From Desulfatitalea sp. (GTDB lineage: Bacteria; Desulfobacterota; Desulfobacteria; Desulfobacterales; Desulfosarcinaceae), in assembly GCA_013041835.1 (NCBI GenBank), contig JABDRH010000452.1, positions 1-17,266 on the forward strand: DNA of 17,266 nucleotides, read 5' to 3'. This document shows positions 7,189-14,672 of this stretch, piece after piece. Within the stretch, counting starts at the first letter, position 1. Each line of letters begins with the position of its first letter. The notes under the pieces are model-generated. The model did no database searches and was not told the DNA's origin. It was given only the letters and a program-made list of their open reading frames with translations. A program made the position numbers and the translations under genes.

Positions 7189-7880
7189 CGATACAATCCT
7201 TTTTCTTCGATATACTTCGCCGCTTCCGGGATCATCCACCGCTGGTAGTCTCTGCCGACCGCGATCCGTTCCCGAACCTGGGTGGAAGTGATATCCACCG
7301 GCGTAACCGATATTGGCTGGATCGCCTTGCACTGGGGGTGAATCAGCGCCACCGACGCAGGGTCCCACCGGTAGTCGTGTGAAATGCAATCATGCACGTA
7401 AGCTTTTAGCTTCCCCAACATGGCATCATCCCACTGTCCGATGCCAGGCCGGGACATGACGATGAAGGCGGTTTGCGCAAAGAGCAGTTTGAAACGCCGC
7501 CATGTGTGAATTTCAAAGAAGGCATCCATGCCGACCAGGAAGAACAGTTCACCGCCGGCCAACTGCTGAGCTTTGCATTGCAAAACAGTATCGATACTGT
7601 AGGAGCTACCCTCACGCTTGAGCTCAATATCACACACTTTGAGGCAGGGGTTGGCATCAACGGTTAGCCGAACCATTTCCAGCCGGTGCCTGGCCGGTGC
7701 CAGCCGGCTGCCGCACTTGTGGGGTGGACTGGCGCTGGGGATGAAATAGATGCAATCCAGGCCGGTTCGCTGCTGCACATCTTCGGCCACACGCAAGTGA
7801 CCCTTGTGTATCGGGTTGAAGGTGCCGCCGAACAGCCCCACCCGCAGAGGCCGCTGTGGGCTATTGGCCGGGGCTTTCAT
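7185..7880 (-). CDS. nadD: nicotinate-nucleotide adenylyltransferase
   Basis: NadD transfers AMP from ATP to nicotinate mononucleotide, giving deamido-NAD in NAD synthesis. The 231-residue protein shows the nucleotidyltransferase signature GGTFNPIHKGH (18-28), SASPPHK soon after, and the second ATP-binding motif DITSTQVRERI (about 196-206), replacing the usual ISSTxxR. I choose the ATG at 7880, which overlaps the last 20 bases of obg. A TTG at 7892 in the same frame is possible and would add four residues. Neither has a clear ribosome site, so translation is likely coupled to obg. The stop overlaps the rsfS start (ATGA). Catalytic motifs are complete. Confidence 0.95.
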   Translation of the reverse strand: MKAPANSPQRPLRVGLFGGTFNPIHKGHLRVAEDVQQRTGLDCIYFIPSASPPHKCGSRLAPARHRLEMVRLTVDANPCLKVCDIELKREGSSYSIDTVLQCKAQQLAGGELFFLVGMDAFFEIHTWRRFKLLFAQTAFIVMSRPGIGQWDDAMLGKLKAYVHDCISHDYRWDPASVALIHPQCKAIQPISVTPVDITSTQVRERIAVGRDYQRWMIPEAAKYIEEKGLYR

Positions 7881-8874
7881 CCAGTGAGTCAAGTTGTCGT
7901 CGAATACTTAGTTTCAATGAATCCAGCCCTTGATGCGTGGCGGCACTGATGCGATGTACAGCCACATTGGGCAACGCCCGACAGAAGCAATCGGCCAATC
8001 GGCCGGAATCGGTTAGGTCGAGCTTATTCAGTACCACCAACTGGGGTTTTCGCGCAAGGGCGCTGCTGTACATGCGCAACTCCCGGTTAATCGCCTCGTA
8101 CGCCTGAAGGGGTGCGTCCTCACTTAGGGTGCCGGCATCGATGAGATGCAACAACAGCCGTGTACGCTCCACATGCTTCAAAAACCGAATACCCAAACCC
8201 ACGCCGGTATGCGCGCCTTCGATTAGGCCAGGGATATCCGCGACGACGAAGGCGTCGGCCTCGGGCAGTGTCACGACCCCGAGGTTGGGAACCAAGGTGG
8301 TAAACGGGTAGTCAGCGATTTTCGGACGAGCTGCCGAAATGGTGCTGACCAATGTAGATTTGCCGGCATTGGGCAGCCCGATAATGCCCACGTCGGCGAT
8401 TAGCTTAAGTTCCAGGCGCAGGGTGCGGCACTCGCCCGGTTCGCCGGGTTGGGCGAAACGGGGTGTGCGATGAGTAGCGGATTTGAAACGTGTGTTGCCT
8501 TGTCCCCCGCGGCCGCCCCGGACGACGACGAAACGCTGCCGTGGTGAAACAAGATCACACAACGGTGCACCGCTTTGGACATCGAACACCATCGTGCCCA
8601 CAGGCACGTCGATGACCAAATCAGTACCGCTGCGGCCGTTTCGCTGTTGCCCCTGGCCATGGCCGCCACCGGGGGCTTTATACTCTTTTTTGAATTGGAG
8701 ATGATGAAGGGTGCGTTTGCCGGGATCGGCGTTTAGGAGGACATCGGCGCCCTTGCCGCCATCACCACCATCGGGCCCCCCCCGAGGGACGAACCGTTCG
8801 CGTCTAAAACTGACGCATCCACGTCCCCCGTCACCGGACTGCACGACAATGGTAGTTTCATCGATGAATCTCAC
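7861..8874 (-). CDS. obg: ribosome-assembly GTPase Obg/CgtA
   Basis: The 337-residue protein has a glycine-rich Obg fold (residues 1 to about 157, including [20 protein letters not shown]) and a G domain with the P-loop GLPNAGKST (166-174), DIPGLIEGA (213-221), NKLD (283-286) and the SAAT G5 motif near 311. Obg binds the 50S subunit, helps its maturation and links it to (p)ppGpp levels. No C-terminal extension follows the G domain, as in many bacteria. The start is GTG at 8874, whose GTGA overlaps the rpmA stop, and homology ([16 protein letters not shown]) begins directly there. In Geobacter-type clusters proB usually follows obg; here nadD follows at once. Confidence 0.97.
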   Translation of the reverse strand: MRFIDETTIVVQSGDGGRGCVSFRRERFVPRGGPDGGDGGKGADVLLNADPGKRTLHHLQFKKEYKAPGGGHGQGQQRNGRSGTDLVIDVPVGTMVFDVQSGAPLCDLVSPRQRFVVVRGGRGGQGNTRFKSATHRTPRFAQPGEPGECRTLRLELKLIADVGIIGLPNAGKSTLVSTISAARPKIADYPFTTLVPNLGVVTLPEADAFVVADIPGLIEGAHTGVGLGIRFLKHVERTRLLLHLIDAGTLSEDAPLQAYEAINRELRMYSSALARKPQLVVLNKLDLTDSGRLADCFCRALPNVAVHRISAATHQGLDSLKLSIRRQLDSLDESPGQ

Positions 8875-9125
8875 GCGGCATAAACGCTGACCCTCTTTCG
8901 ATTGCGGCCCTTACGTTCATAGGTGACCACGCCGTCGATGAGGGCGAACAGGGTGTAATCCTTGCCCACGCCCACATTTTCACCCGGATGAATCTTGGTA
9001 CCCAGTTGGCGTACGAGGATGTTGCCGGCCTTGACGACCTGGCCGCTGAAGCGCTTGGTGCCCCTGCGCTGGCCGTTGCTGTCACGGCCGTTTTTCGAGC
9101 TGCCGCCCGCCTTTTTATGTGCCAT
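8871..9125 (-). CDS. rpmA: 50S ribosomal protein L27
   Basis: The 84-residue protein starts [16 protein letters not shown], whose flexible N-terminus reaches the peptidyl-transferase centre, followed by [17 protein letters not shown] and the family-typical [20 protein letters not shown]. Length and sequence are standard for L27, with no N-terminal pre-peptide of the Firmicutes type. AGGAG lies about 9 bases before the ATG. It is 63 bases after rplU, and its stop overlaps the obg start. Confidence 0.98.
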   Translation of the reverse strand: MAHKKAGGSSKNGRDSNGQRRGTKRFSGQVVKAGNILVRQLGTKIHPGENVGVGKDYTLFALIDGVVTYERKGRNRKRVSVYAA

Positions 9126-9188
9126 GGTATCTTCTCCTGAACCCCTTGCGGCGGGGTGCTATGGTCTGATCATATCAGCAAAAAAACC

Positions 9189-9500
9189 CTAAACCTCAAT
9201 GGCGTCGATCTTCACCGCCGTGTATTGCTGACGATGGCCCTGCTTGCGGCGATATCGTTTTCGCCGCTTGTACTTAAACACCAGCACTTTTTTGTGCTTG
9301 CCCTGCTCGACAATGTGCCCCTTAACGGCGACGCCCTGCACCAGCGGCTGGCCGATACGAACCTCTTCGCCGTCAGCAAGCATCAGCACTTGGTCAAAGT
9401 CCACTTCGGCGCCCACGTCACCCGCCAGTTTCTCTACCCGCAGAATATCGCCTGTTTCGACTCTATACTGTTTGCCGCCTGTGGCAACGATTGCATACAT
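9189..9500 (-). CDS. rplU: 50S ribosomal protein L21
   Basis: The 103-residue protein starts MYAIVATGGKQYRVETGD and ends in the basic 23S-rRNA-binding segment KYKRRKRYRRKQGHRQQYT. Both are diagnostic for L21, an early-assembly protein of the large subunit. A strong GGGAGG ribosome site precedes the ATG. It is the first gene of the seven-gene - strand operon, with a promoter candidate about 45 bases upstream. Confidence 0.98.
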   Translation of the reverse strand: MYAIVATGGKQYRVETGDILRVEKLAGDVGAEVDFDQVLMLADGEEVRIGQPLVQGVAVKGHIVEQGKHKKVLVFKYKRRKRYRRKQGHRQQYTAVKIDAIEV

Positions 9501-9543
9501 GTTGATTCCTCCCTACGCCAAAAGCCCGTTCTAAAAAATGGCA

Positions 9544-9572
9544 AATATGAAGGGGCCCGCATGTTTTGTCAA
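9544..9572 (-). promoter_or_regulatory. candidate promoter of the rplU operon
   Basis: On the - strand, TTGACA (9572-9567), 17 bases, then CATATT (9549-9544) lie about 45 bases before rplU. A perfect TATAAT also occurs just upstream (9583-9578), but without a matching -35. Either could drive the operon. Confidence 0.5.
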
Positions 9573-9642
9573 GTAAAATTATAGCCACCCTCGGCAACCG
9601 CATTTACCCCGATGTTGCATGAAAAGCGAGCTGTCGATGAAC

Positions 9643-9671
9643 TTGGCATTTTCGCCATTACGACCTATATT
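9643..9671 (+). promoter_or_regulatory. candidate promoter of fdhD-dus
   Basis: TTGGCA (9643-9648), a 17-base spacer and TATATT (9666-9671) give five of six matches at each hexamer, about 40 bases upstream of fdhD. It faces away from the rplU promoter, so the 209-base gap serves two divergent transcripts. Confidence 0.6.
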
Positions 9672-9709
9672 ACATTTCGCGATAATTCGAAACAGCAAAG
9701 GCGCATGCC

Positions 9710-10537
9710 ATGACCACGACATCATACGGCATCACCCGCTGGCTTAACGGCCGGCGCGAAGATGAGCGACTGGCCATCATCGACGAAGAGCCACTGGCCA
9801 TAAGGGTCCAGGGCAAACCATATGCCGTGGTGATGCGTACGCCCGGCGACGATACGGCCCATGCGGCCGGATTTTGCCTGACCGAAGGCTTGATCGACAC
9901 ACCGGAGGACATCGTCAACCTGGCGGCCTGCGACGGCACCGATTCCAATGTCGTAACCGTAACCCTCACCCCGCAGCGCCAGCGGATGATTGCCGGCCAC
10001 CTGGATCGGCGCGGCTATGTCAGCCAAACCAGCTGCGGGCTGTGTGGCAAAACCCTTATCGATGAGATTATGCAGGCATTACAGCCGGTAAGCGATGCCA
10101 CGACCGTCCACCCCACCGCCGCCGAGCGGTGCCTGCGCGATCTGCATACCCTGCAGCCTTTAAGAGCGCTTAGCCGGGCCGCTCACGCGGCCGCGTTGTT
10201 CGACAAAGACCTGCAGCTTTTGTCAGTGGCCGAGGATGTGGGACGCCACAACGCGCTGGACAAGGCTGTGGGGCGATTGTTCCTGGACGGCCGCCTTCAT
10301 CTGGCCAAGGCAGTGGTGATGAGTTCGCGCATCAGTTACGAACTGGTGCAAAAAAGCGTGCGTGCGCGCCTTCCCGTCTTTCTAGCCCTTTCGAGACCCA
10401 CGACCCTGGCCATGAACCTGGCCGATCGCTTGAATGTCACCCTGGCCGGCGCCATGAAACCGATGGGTTTACTGTTGTATACCCATGCGTGGCGGCTTTG
10501 GGACGATTCGATGTCGTCCGGAACCCAAAACCAATGA
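9710..10537 (+). CDS. fdhD: formate dehydrogenase sulfurtransferase FdhD
   Basis: FdhD takes sulfur from the IscS desulfurase and hands it to the bis-MGD molybdenum/tungsten cofactor, which activates formate dehydrogenases. The 275-residue protein shows EEPLAIRVQGKPYAVVMRTPG near the start, GFCLTEGLI (54-62), and the sulfur-transfer CxxC motif SCGLCGK (Cys109, Cys112). Further on are VAEDVGRHNALDKAVG and SSRISYELVQK, which help bind the cofactor. AAGG (9698-9701) is 8 bases before the ATG. The stop overlaps the dus start by four bases. Its presence implies a formate dehydrogenase elsewhere in the genome, consistent with a sulfate reducer or syntroph; none is in this window. Confidence 0.96.
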   Translation: MTTTSYGITRWLNGRREDERLAIIDEEPLAIRVQGKPYAVVMRTPGDDTAHAAGFCLTEGLIDTPEDIVNLAACDGTDSNVVTVTLTPQRQRMIAGHLDRRGYVSQTSCGLCGKTLIDEIMQALQPVSDATTVHPTAAERCLRDLHTLQPLRALSRAAHAAALFDKDLQLLSVAEDVGRHNALDKAVGRLFLDGRLHLAKAVVMSSRISYELVQKSVRARLPVFLALSRPTTLAMNLADRLNVTLAGAMKPMGLLLYTHAWRLWDDSMSSGTQNQ

Positions 10538-11556
10538 ACCCCGAACTGCCCCGGCTCCTGAACCGACCGCTGACCATCGGCGACCGCACCCTCCCCAACC
10601 GTTTGGTACTGGCACCCATGACTTATCTGGGGCATGTCTCCTTTCGACAATTGCTGGCGGCGCTGGGCGGCTGTGGGCTGATGTTTTCAGAAATGTGCAG
10701 CGCGGCGCGCATTCCCCATGAAAACCGCAATCGCTCGGCCTATTTTCGCTGGCGCAACGAAGAAGCCGGCCGCCTGGTGATTCAGATCGTAGGAAACGAC
10801 CCAGCCCGCATGGCTGCGGCGGCCAGGCGCATCGAGGCAGAGGGCCTGTTCGGGGTGGACATCAACCTGGGCTGCGCGGTGCGCGAGATCTGTAAATACA
10901 ACCAGGGCGCCGCCCTGCTTAAAAGCCCCCGGGACGCGGCTCGCATGGTCCGTGAAGTGCGCTTGGCAGTGGACTGCCCAGTGTTCGTCAAATTCCGCAC
11001 CGGCTGGCGCGACGACGGCCGTATCCCGGTGGATCTGGCCAGACGCCTGGAGGATGCCGGCGCCGATGCGCTGACCTTTCACCCCCGGGTGGCCCCCGAC
11101 GTGCGTTCGCGTCCTGCCCGGTGGGAATACATCGCCTTGGTCAAGCAGGCGGTGACGATTCCGGTGTTCGGCAACGGCGATGTTTTCGACGCTGATGACT
11201 GCCTGCGCATGCTCACCACCACCGGCTGTGACGGTGTCGCCCTGGGCCGCATTGCCATCGCCCGCCCCTGGCTGTTTGCTCAGTGGACCGGAACCGACAC
11301 ACCGCAGGAAACGGTTTATGCCCGTACCGCCCATGCCCTGGCCGATTTGCTGCAGTACCACTTCGATCCCCAGCCGGCCCTCAGACGCTTTAAGCGCTAC
11401 GGCGCCTACTTTGCGGCCAACTTCACCTTCGGCAACCACCTGTATAATCAGATCCGCAATGCCCGGGACTTGGATGCCATCCGTGAAGTATTGACCGATT
11501 TTACCCGCTCCCGGCCCCAGGTGCGCCGGCGGCCCAACATGAATCTGTTGCGATAG
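10534..11556 (+). CDS. dus: tRNA-dihydrouridine synthase family protein
   Basis: Dus enzymes are FMN flavoproteins that reduce specific uridines in tRNA with NADPH. The 340-residue protein is a TIM barrel with NRLVLAPMTYLGHVSFR at its start, VDINLGC (108-114) carrying the proposed catalytic Cys114, the FMN-contacting FVKFRTGW (Lys153), GNGDVF and GVALGRIAIARPWLF. It then has the helical C-terminal tRNA-binding domain. The residue after Cys114 is Ala rather than the usual Pro, and the loop reads CAVREICKYNQGAALL. Which Dus class it belongs to I cannot say. The start is the ATG at 10534, overlapping the fdhD stop (ATGA); frame extending upstream is inside fdhD. Coupling to fdhD is recurrent in my recollection of this phylum but has no obvious metabolic reason. 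Confidence 0.93.
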   Translation: MNPELPRLLNRPLTIGDRTLPNRLVLAPMTYLGHVSFRQLLAALGGCGLMFSEMCSAARIPHENRNRSAYFRWRNEEAGRLVIQIVGNDPARMAAAARRIEAEGLFGVDINLGCAVREICKYNQGAALLKSPRDAARMVREVRLAVDCPVFVKFRTGWRDDGRIPVDLARRLEDAGADALTFHPRVAPDVRSRPARWEYIALVKQAVTIPVFGNGDVFDADDCLRMLTTTGCDGVALGRIAIARPWLFAQWTGTDTPQETVYARTAHALADLLQYHFDPQPALRRFKRYGAYFAANFTFGNHLYNQIRNARDLDAIREVLTDFTRSRPQVRRRPNMNLLR

Positions 11557-11600
11557 CCGTCGTCAGCGGCTTTCGATGCTATACACATTCGGAAAAGCCA

Positions 11601-11696
11601 GAAAACGCAAGCGCCGGCGTTGCCAAGGGGTCATAGTCGCTTGACTATAATTTGTCCGTCTCGCCAAAACTATTCAAACGCCGGCGTATAGTTTTC
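11601..11696. repeat. 96-base imperfect palindrome with a nested hairpin
   Basis: Outer arms GAAAAC (11601-11606) and GTTTTC (11691-11696) pair. Inner arms CGCCGGCGTT (11612-11621) and AACGCCGGCG (11677-11686) pair over ten bases after a small internal loop. Within the central loop ATAGTC (11633-11638) pairs with GACTAT (11643-11648). There is no T tract, so it is not a standard terminator. It lies between the end of dus and the AT-rich NlpC-like gene. It could be a REP/MITE-like dispersed element or a structured RNA end. Confidence 0.55.
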
Positions 11697-11788
11697 CCGC
11701 ACCGGGCTCGTCATGGCAAAACGATGATAGGGCCGGCTTTACGCCCGCCCGCGAGGACCGCACATAGACCTTTTTTCGGATTCGTTGA

Positions 11789-11983
11789 TCCGACTCCCTG
11801 CAGGTCATCGGCCCCCTACCCTTCCGGTTTCGGTTGTCCTACCCGCCATTGCAAATGGGAACCGACAGGGCCTCCCAAGTTCCTGGTGCAATAGCGCACA
11901 GCGTGATTCCCATCCGTGTGTATGGCTTTGTTGGCCGGCCTGCGAGCCACACTATTTCTTACCAAACTAATCTGGAGGCCTAA
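11789..11983 (+). other. start-less open frame, possible decayed repeat or gene remnant
   Basis: The frame is open for 64 codons from just after a TGA (11786-11788) to a TAA at 11981-11983. It has no ribosome site or plausible start near its beginning. It translates to a proline/arginine-rich peptide including VIGPLPFRFRLSYPP. I have an unverified recollection of similar short peptides as widely repeated, over-annotated intergenic sequence in this phylum. Its end overlaps the stop of the opposite-strand NlpC-like gene by 17 bases. The rest of 11557-11966, apart from the palindrome, shows no gene. I would not annotate this as a functional CDS. Confidence 0.3.
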
Positions 11984-12485
11984 ATCCAATTTTAAATTTA
12001 AATGCCAATAATGATATGCCGCCAAAAGTTGGGGCATTGGATATCGGGCTATTATGAAAATAGCCTTTTTCAGTAACAATACCTACATGACAATTGCCAC
12101 CACCGGTACATCTATTATCGGTTCGGCCTTTAAACCTGTTAACCCAAATTACAATATCACCTTGTTTTAGCTTTTTTTTATTTTTGACTTTTTCCCAATT
12201 TTTCAAAACCTTTTCCACATGCCCAACACCAAGAAAAACTTCTTTGACCACGCCAGCCTTTAGAAGGATTATTGTAACAACCTTGGCGCATGCTAATTGG
12301 CCACCTTTTGTATCAGGACCATTTGTTCTGATCCCGTATAGTTCTACAATCCCGTTCGTTTCTTTATAATTATCCCGATCTAATGCTTTACTTGCATACT
12401 CATTTATAATTTCTGCAGTTTCAGCCCGCGCAGGAGAAACAATTAAAAAGACATAAGCAATTATGAATAATAGCTTCATTTTCAT
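11967..12485 (-). CDS. secreted NlpC/P60-like cysteine hydrolase, AT-rich
   Basis: The 172-residue protein begins with a clear signal peptide (MKMK, hydrophobic core, SPARA cut after residue 21). The mature part follows the NlpC/P60 (papain-like) plan: QLACAKVVTIILLKAG with candidate nucleophile Cys66 at a helix start, KLKQGDIVIW (105-114), then NCHVGIVTEKGYFHNS with candidate His133. Such enzymes usually cut peptide bonds in peptidoglycan, here in the periplasm or outside; amidase specificity cannot be read. Other cysteines (126, 132) might form a disulfide. One sampled 60-base line (12181-12240) is about 33% G+C, against about 73% for a line of dus (11041-11100), so recent acquisition is likely. 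No good ribosome site precedes the ATG at 12485; a TATAAA three bases upstream could give a near-leaderless mRNA. A second ATG at 12479 is possible. Confidence 0.72.
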   Translation of the reverse strand: MKMKLLFIIAYVFLIVSPARAETAEIINEYASKALDRDNYKETNGIVELYGIRTNGPDTKGGQLACAKVVTIILLKAGVVKEVFLGVGHVEKVLKNWEKVKNKKKLKQGDIVIWVNRFKGRTDNRCTGGGNCHVGIVTEKGYFHNSPISNAPTFGGISLLAFKFKIGFRPPD

Positions 12486-12717
12486 GATTTATACCGGCCA
12501 ATGACAAAACACAATGCTTTTTACGGAGCACAGCGGAGTAAAAATCCAATGTTGCAACGGCCGTTACGGCCATGGATCGATTCCAAAACCTCTTGGAAAG
12601 ATCGGAGATTTCCAATAAGGTAGGCAGCCTGAAATGATCGCTCCCCAGGCCCGGCGCCATGCGAATTGTTCGCGTATTGACGAGATTAGTGGAAGCGATA
12701 ATGCACAAGAGGCTGAG

Positions 12718-14649
12718 ATGACATTGCTCAAGCACCTATTTGAACCGATTACGATTGGTGGTCTTACGGCCCGGAATCGCATTCTCATGTCACCCATGAG
12801 CGTGAATTTCGGAGTGGATGATGACGGAAACGTTACCGAACAGCTTACAGCGTATTTCATCGCCAGGGCCAAGGGCGGTGCCGGCATGATGCTGGTAGGT
12901 GGCGCCGCCGTGGATCCGGGCGGGATGGAGGCGCCGAGGCTGCCGGGTTTATGGGATGACGCCTGCATTCCCGCCCTTCGGAAAATGGCGTCGTCAGTTC
13001 GGCCTTACGGCGCTAAGTTCGGCGTCCAGATGATGCACGGCGGCCGGCAATGCATGCACGACAATAAAGTGGCGCCTTCTCCCATTGCGGCCCCTGCCTT
13101 GGCCAAAGGCATCCCCCGGGCCCTTTCTATTGCACAGATTCATCAGATGGTGGCCGCATTTGGGGATTCGGCCCGGCGATGCAAGGCGGCCGGATTTGAT
13201 TTTATCGAAATCCATGCGGCTCATGGTTATCTCATCAATCAGTTTATGTCCCCCAACGCCAACAAACGATCGGACGAATATGGCGGGTCTTTTGAAAACC
13301 GCATTCGGTTCATGATGGAAGTGTATCGCGACATCCGAAAAAAAGTCTCCGATGATTTTCCGGTGGGCGTGAGGATCAATGGCGATGATTTTATCCGGGA
13401 CGGGTGGACGCTGGAAGAAGCGATCCGGCTCGCGCAGATTCTGGAAGAGCAAGGGGTGGACTATCTTCATATTTCCGCAGGCGTTTATGGCTCAACCCAA
13501 CTGACGATCCCTTCCATGTATGCCAGCCATGGTTGCTTTGTTTATCTGGCGGCGGCTGTCAAAAGGCAAGTCTCCATCCCGGTGGTGGCGGTCGGCCGGA
13601 TAAAACACCCGGAATTGGCCGATCGGATTCTCAAAGAAGGAAAAGCGGACATCATCGCCATGGGGCGGGCGTTGATCGCCGATCCTGATCTTCCACAAAA
13701 GGCGGCGGCAGGCGCGTATACTCAAATCCGCAATTGCATCGGATGCTGCCGGGGCTGCATTCAATCCGTGTTTGATCAGGAGCCGGCCTTTTGCGTGGTC
13801 AACCCGGAGATGGGCCGAGAATATGTCATGGAAGATGTTGGAAAAGCGGAAAAAACCAAAAAAGTTCTGGTTGTGGGGGCAGGTCCGGCCGGTCTTGCCG
13901 CTTGCAGGTCCGCCGCTATTCGAGGGCATGATGTCATCCTCATTGATGCGCACGGATATCTTGGAGGGCTGTTAAGACTCGGAGCGCTGGCACCCGGCCG
14001 GGGTGAACTGATGGACATTATCGGGTTTTTTCAAAATGAACTGGAACGACTAAAGGTTGAAATCCGCTTGAATGTGGCGCTTTCAAAAGAGGTGATGGAT
14101 GACATCAGGCCTGAGCAAGTCATTATCGCCACGGGCAGCCTTGCGGATACCCCTATCATTAAAGGTCTTTCCCAGACACGCATGGACCTTTGTTCTGTCA
14201 CCGAAGTATTTGAAGCAAGCGTGGGCACGGGTGACCGTGTTATTGTTATCGGAGGGGGACAGGTCGGGCTGATGACCGCGGATTTTCTGGCTGAAAAAGG
14301 CAAAGAGGTGGTGGTGCTTCATCGCGGCGCGCATTTTGCCGAAGAAATGTCCAGCAATGACAGGTATTACCTTCGCGAGCGCCTGAAGCAGGGCAATGTC
14401 ATACTGTACAAAAAAGTGGCGATAAAGAGGTTACTCTCAAACCAGGTCGTTTTTCGCTCGGATAATCAGGAAAAATGCCTGGATGGTTTTGATACGGTGG
14501 TTTTTGCGGAAAAAATGGTTTCAATGGGTCAATCTGTGCAAATGCTCAAGCCATACAACATCACCGTCCATGTGATCGGCGATGCGAAAGCGGCTCGCGT
14601 TCTACAATATGCCATTGAAGAAGGAGAGCAGATCGGCCGTGAGCTTTGA
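12718..14649 (+). CDS. FadH/enoate-reductase-type NADH:flavin oxidoreductase (Old Yellow Enzyme family)
   Basis: The 643-residue protein is a three-part flavoenzyme. Residues 1 to about 335 form the FMN-binding OYE barrel, with MMHGGRQ (105-111), the active-site strand IEIHAAHGYLINQFMSP, and AMGRALIADPDLP. A 4Fe-4S site follows, CIGCCRGC...FCVVNP (Cys340, 343, 347, 359). The rest is an FAD/NAD(P)H dinucleotide-binding module with VLVVGAGPAGLAA (383-395) and VIVIGGGQVGL further on. Electrons pass from NAD(P)H through FAD and the cluster to FMN, which reduces an activated C=C bond. 2,4-dienoyl-CoA reductase, enoate reductase and bile-acid BaiCD/BaiH types share this plan, so the substrate is open. 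AAGAGG lies 5 bases before the ATG at 12718; earlier in-frame starts lack homology. Base use is less GC-rich than dus or obg. It seems monocistronic. Confidence 0.9.
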   Translation: MTLLKHLFEPITIGGLTARNRILMSPMSVNFGVDDDGNVTEQLTAYFIARAKGGAGMMLVGGAAVDPGGMEAPRLPGLWDDACIPALRKMASSVRPYGAKFGVQMMHGGRQCMHDNKVAPSPIAAPALAKGIPRALSIAQIHQMVAAFGDSARRCKAAGFDFIEIHAAHGYLINQFMSPNANKRSDEYGGSFENRIRFMMEVYRDIRKKVSDDFPVGVRINGDDFIRDGWTLEEAIRLAQILEEQGVDYLHISAGVYGSTQLTIPSMYASHGCFVYLAAAVKRQVSIPVVAVGRIKHPELADRILKEGKADIIAMGRALIADPDLPQKAAAGAYTQIRNCIGCCRGCIQSVFDQEPAFCVVNPEMGREYVMEDVGKAEKTKKVLVVGAGPAGLAACRSAAIRGHDVILIDAHGYLGGLLRLGALAPGRGELMDIIGFFQNELERLKVEIRLNVALSKEVMDDIRPEQVIIATGSLADTPIIKGLSQTRMDLCSVTEVFEASVGTGDRVIVIGGGQVGLMTADFLAEKGKEVVVLHRGAHFAEEMSSNDRYYLRERLKQGNVILYKKVAIKRLLSNQVVFRSDNQEKCLDGFDTVVFAEKMVSMGQSVQMLKPYNITVHVIGDAKAARVLQYAIEEGEQIGREL

Positions 14650-14672
14650 AGCTTGCAAGGTCGATGAAGGGC

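Noticed and set aside
10687..11439. A 250-codon open frame on the - strand opposite dus
   Set aside because: It lies wholly inside the well-supported dus gene, has no recognisable domain, and is of a kind expected opposite GC-rich coding sequence.
11555..11571. AGCCG/CGGCT hairpin right after the dus stop
   Set aside because: Five-pair stem with no T tract; not distinguishable from chance in GC-rich DNA.
11601..11696. Integron attC site as an explanation of the large palindrome
   Set aside because: The GTTRRRY/RYYYAAC core pair expected at attC ends is not present in the right places, and no integrase or cassette array is visible.
11652..11894. An 80-codon + strand frame in the gap after dus
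   Set aside because: It starts inside the palindrome loop, lacks a ribosome site and has arginine/proline-rich low-information sequence; it is probably repeat DNA.
12421..12735. A 104-codon - strand frame spanning the start of the NlpC-like gene and the gap beside it
   Set aside because: It overlaps the signal-peptide coding part of a better-supported gene and the start of the flavoenzyme gene, and it has no family resemblance.
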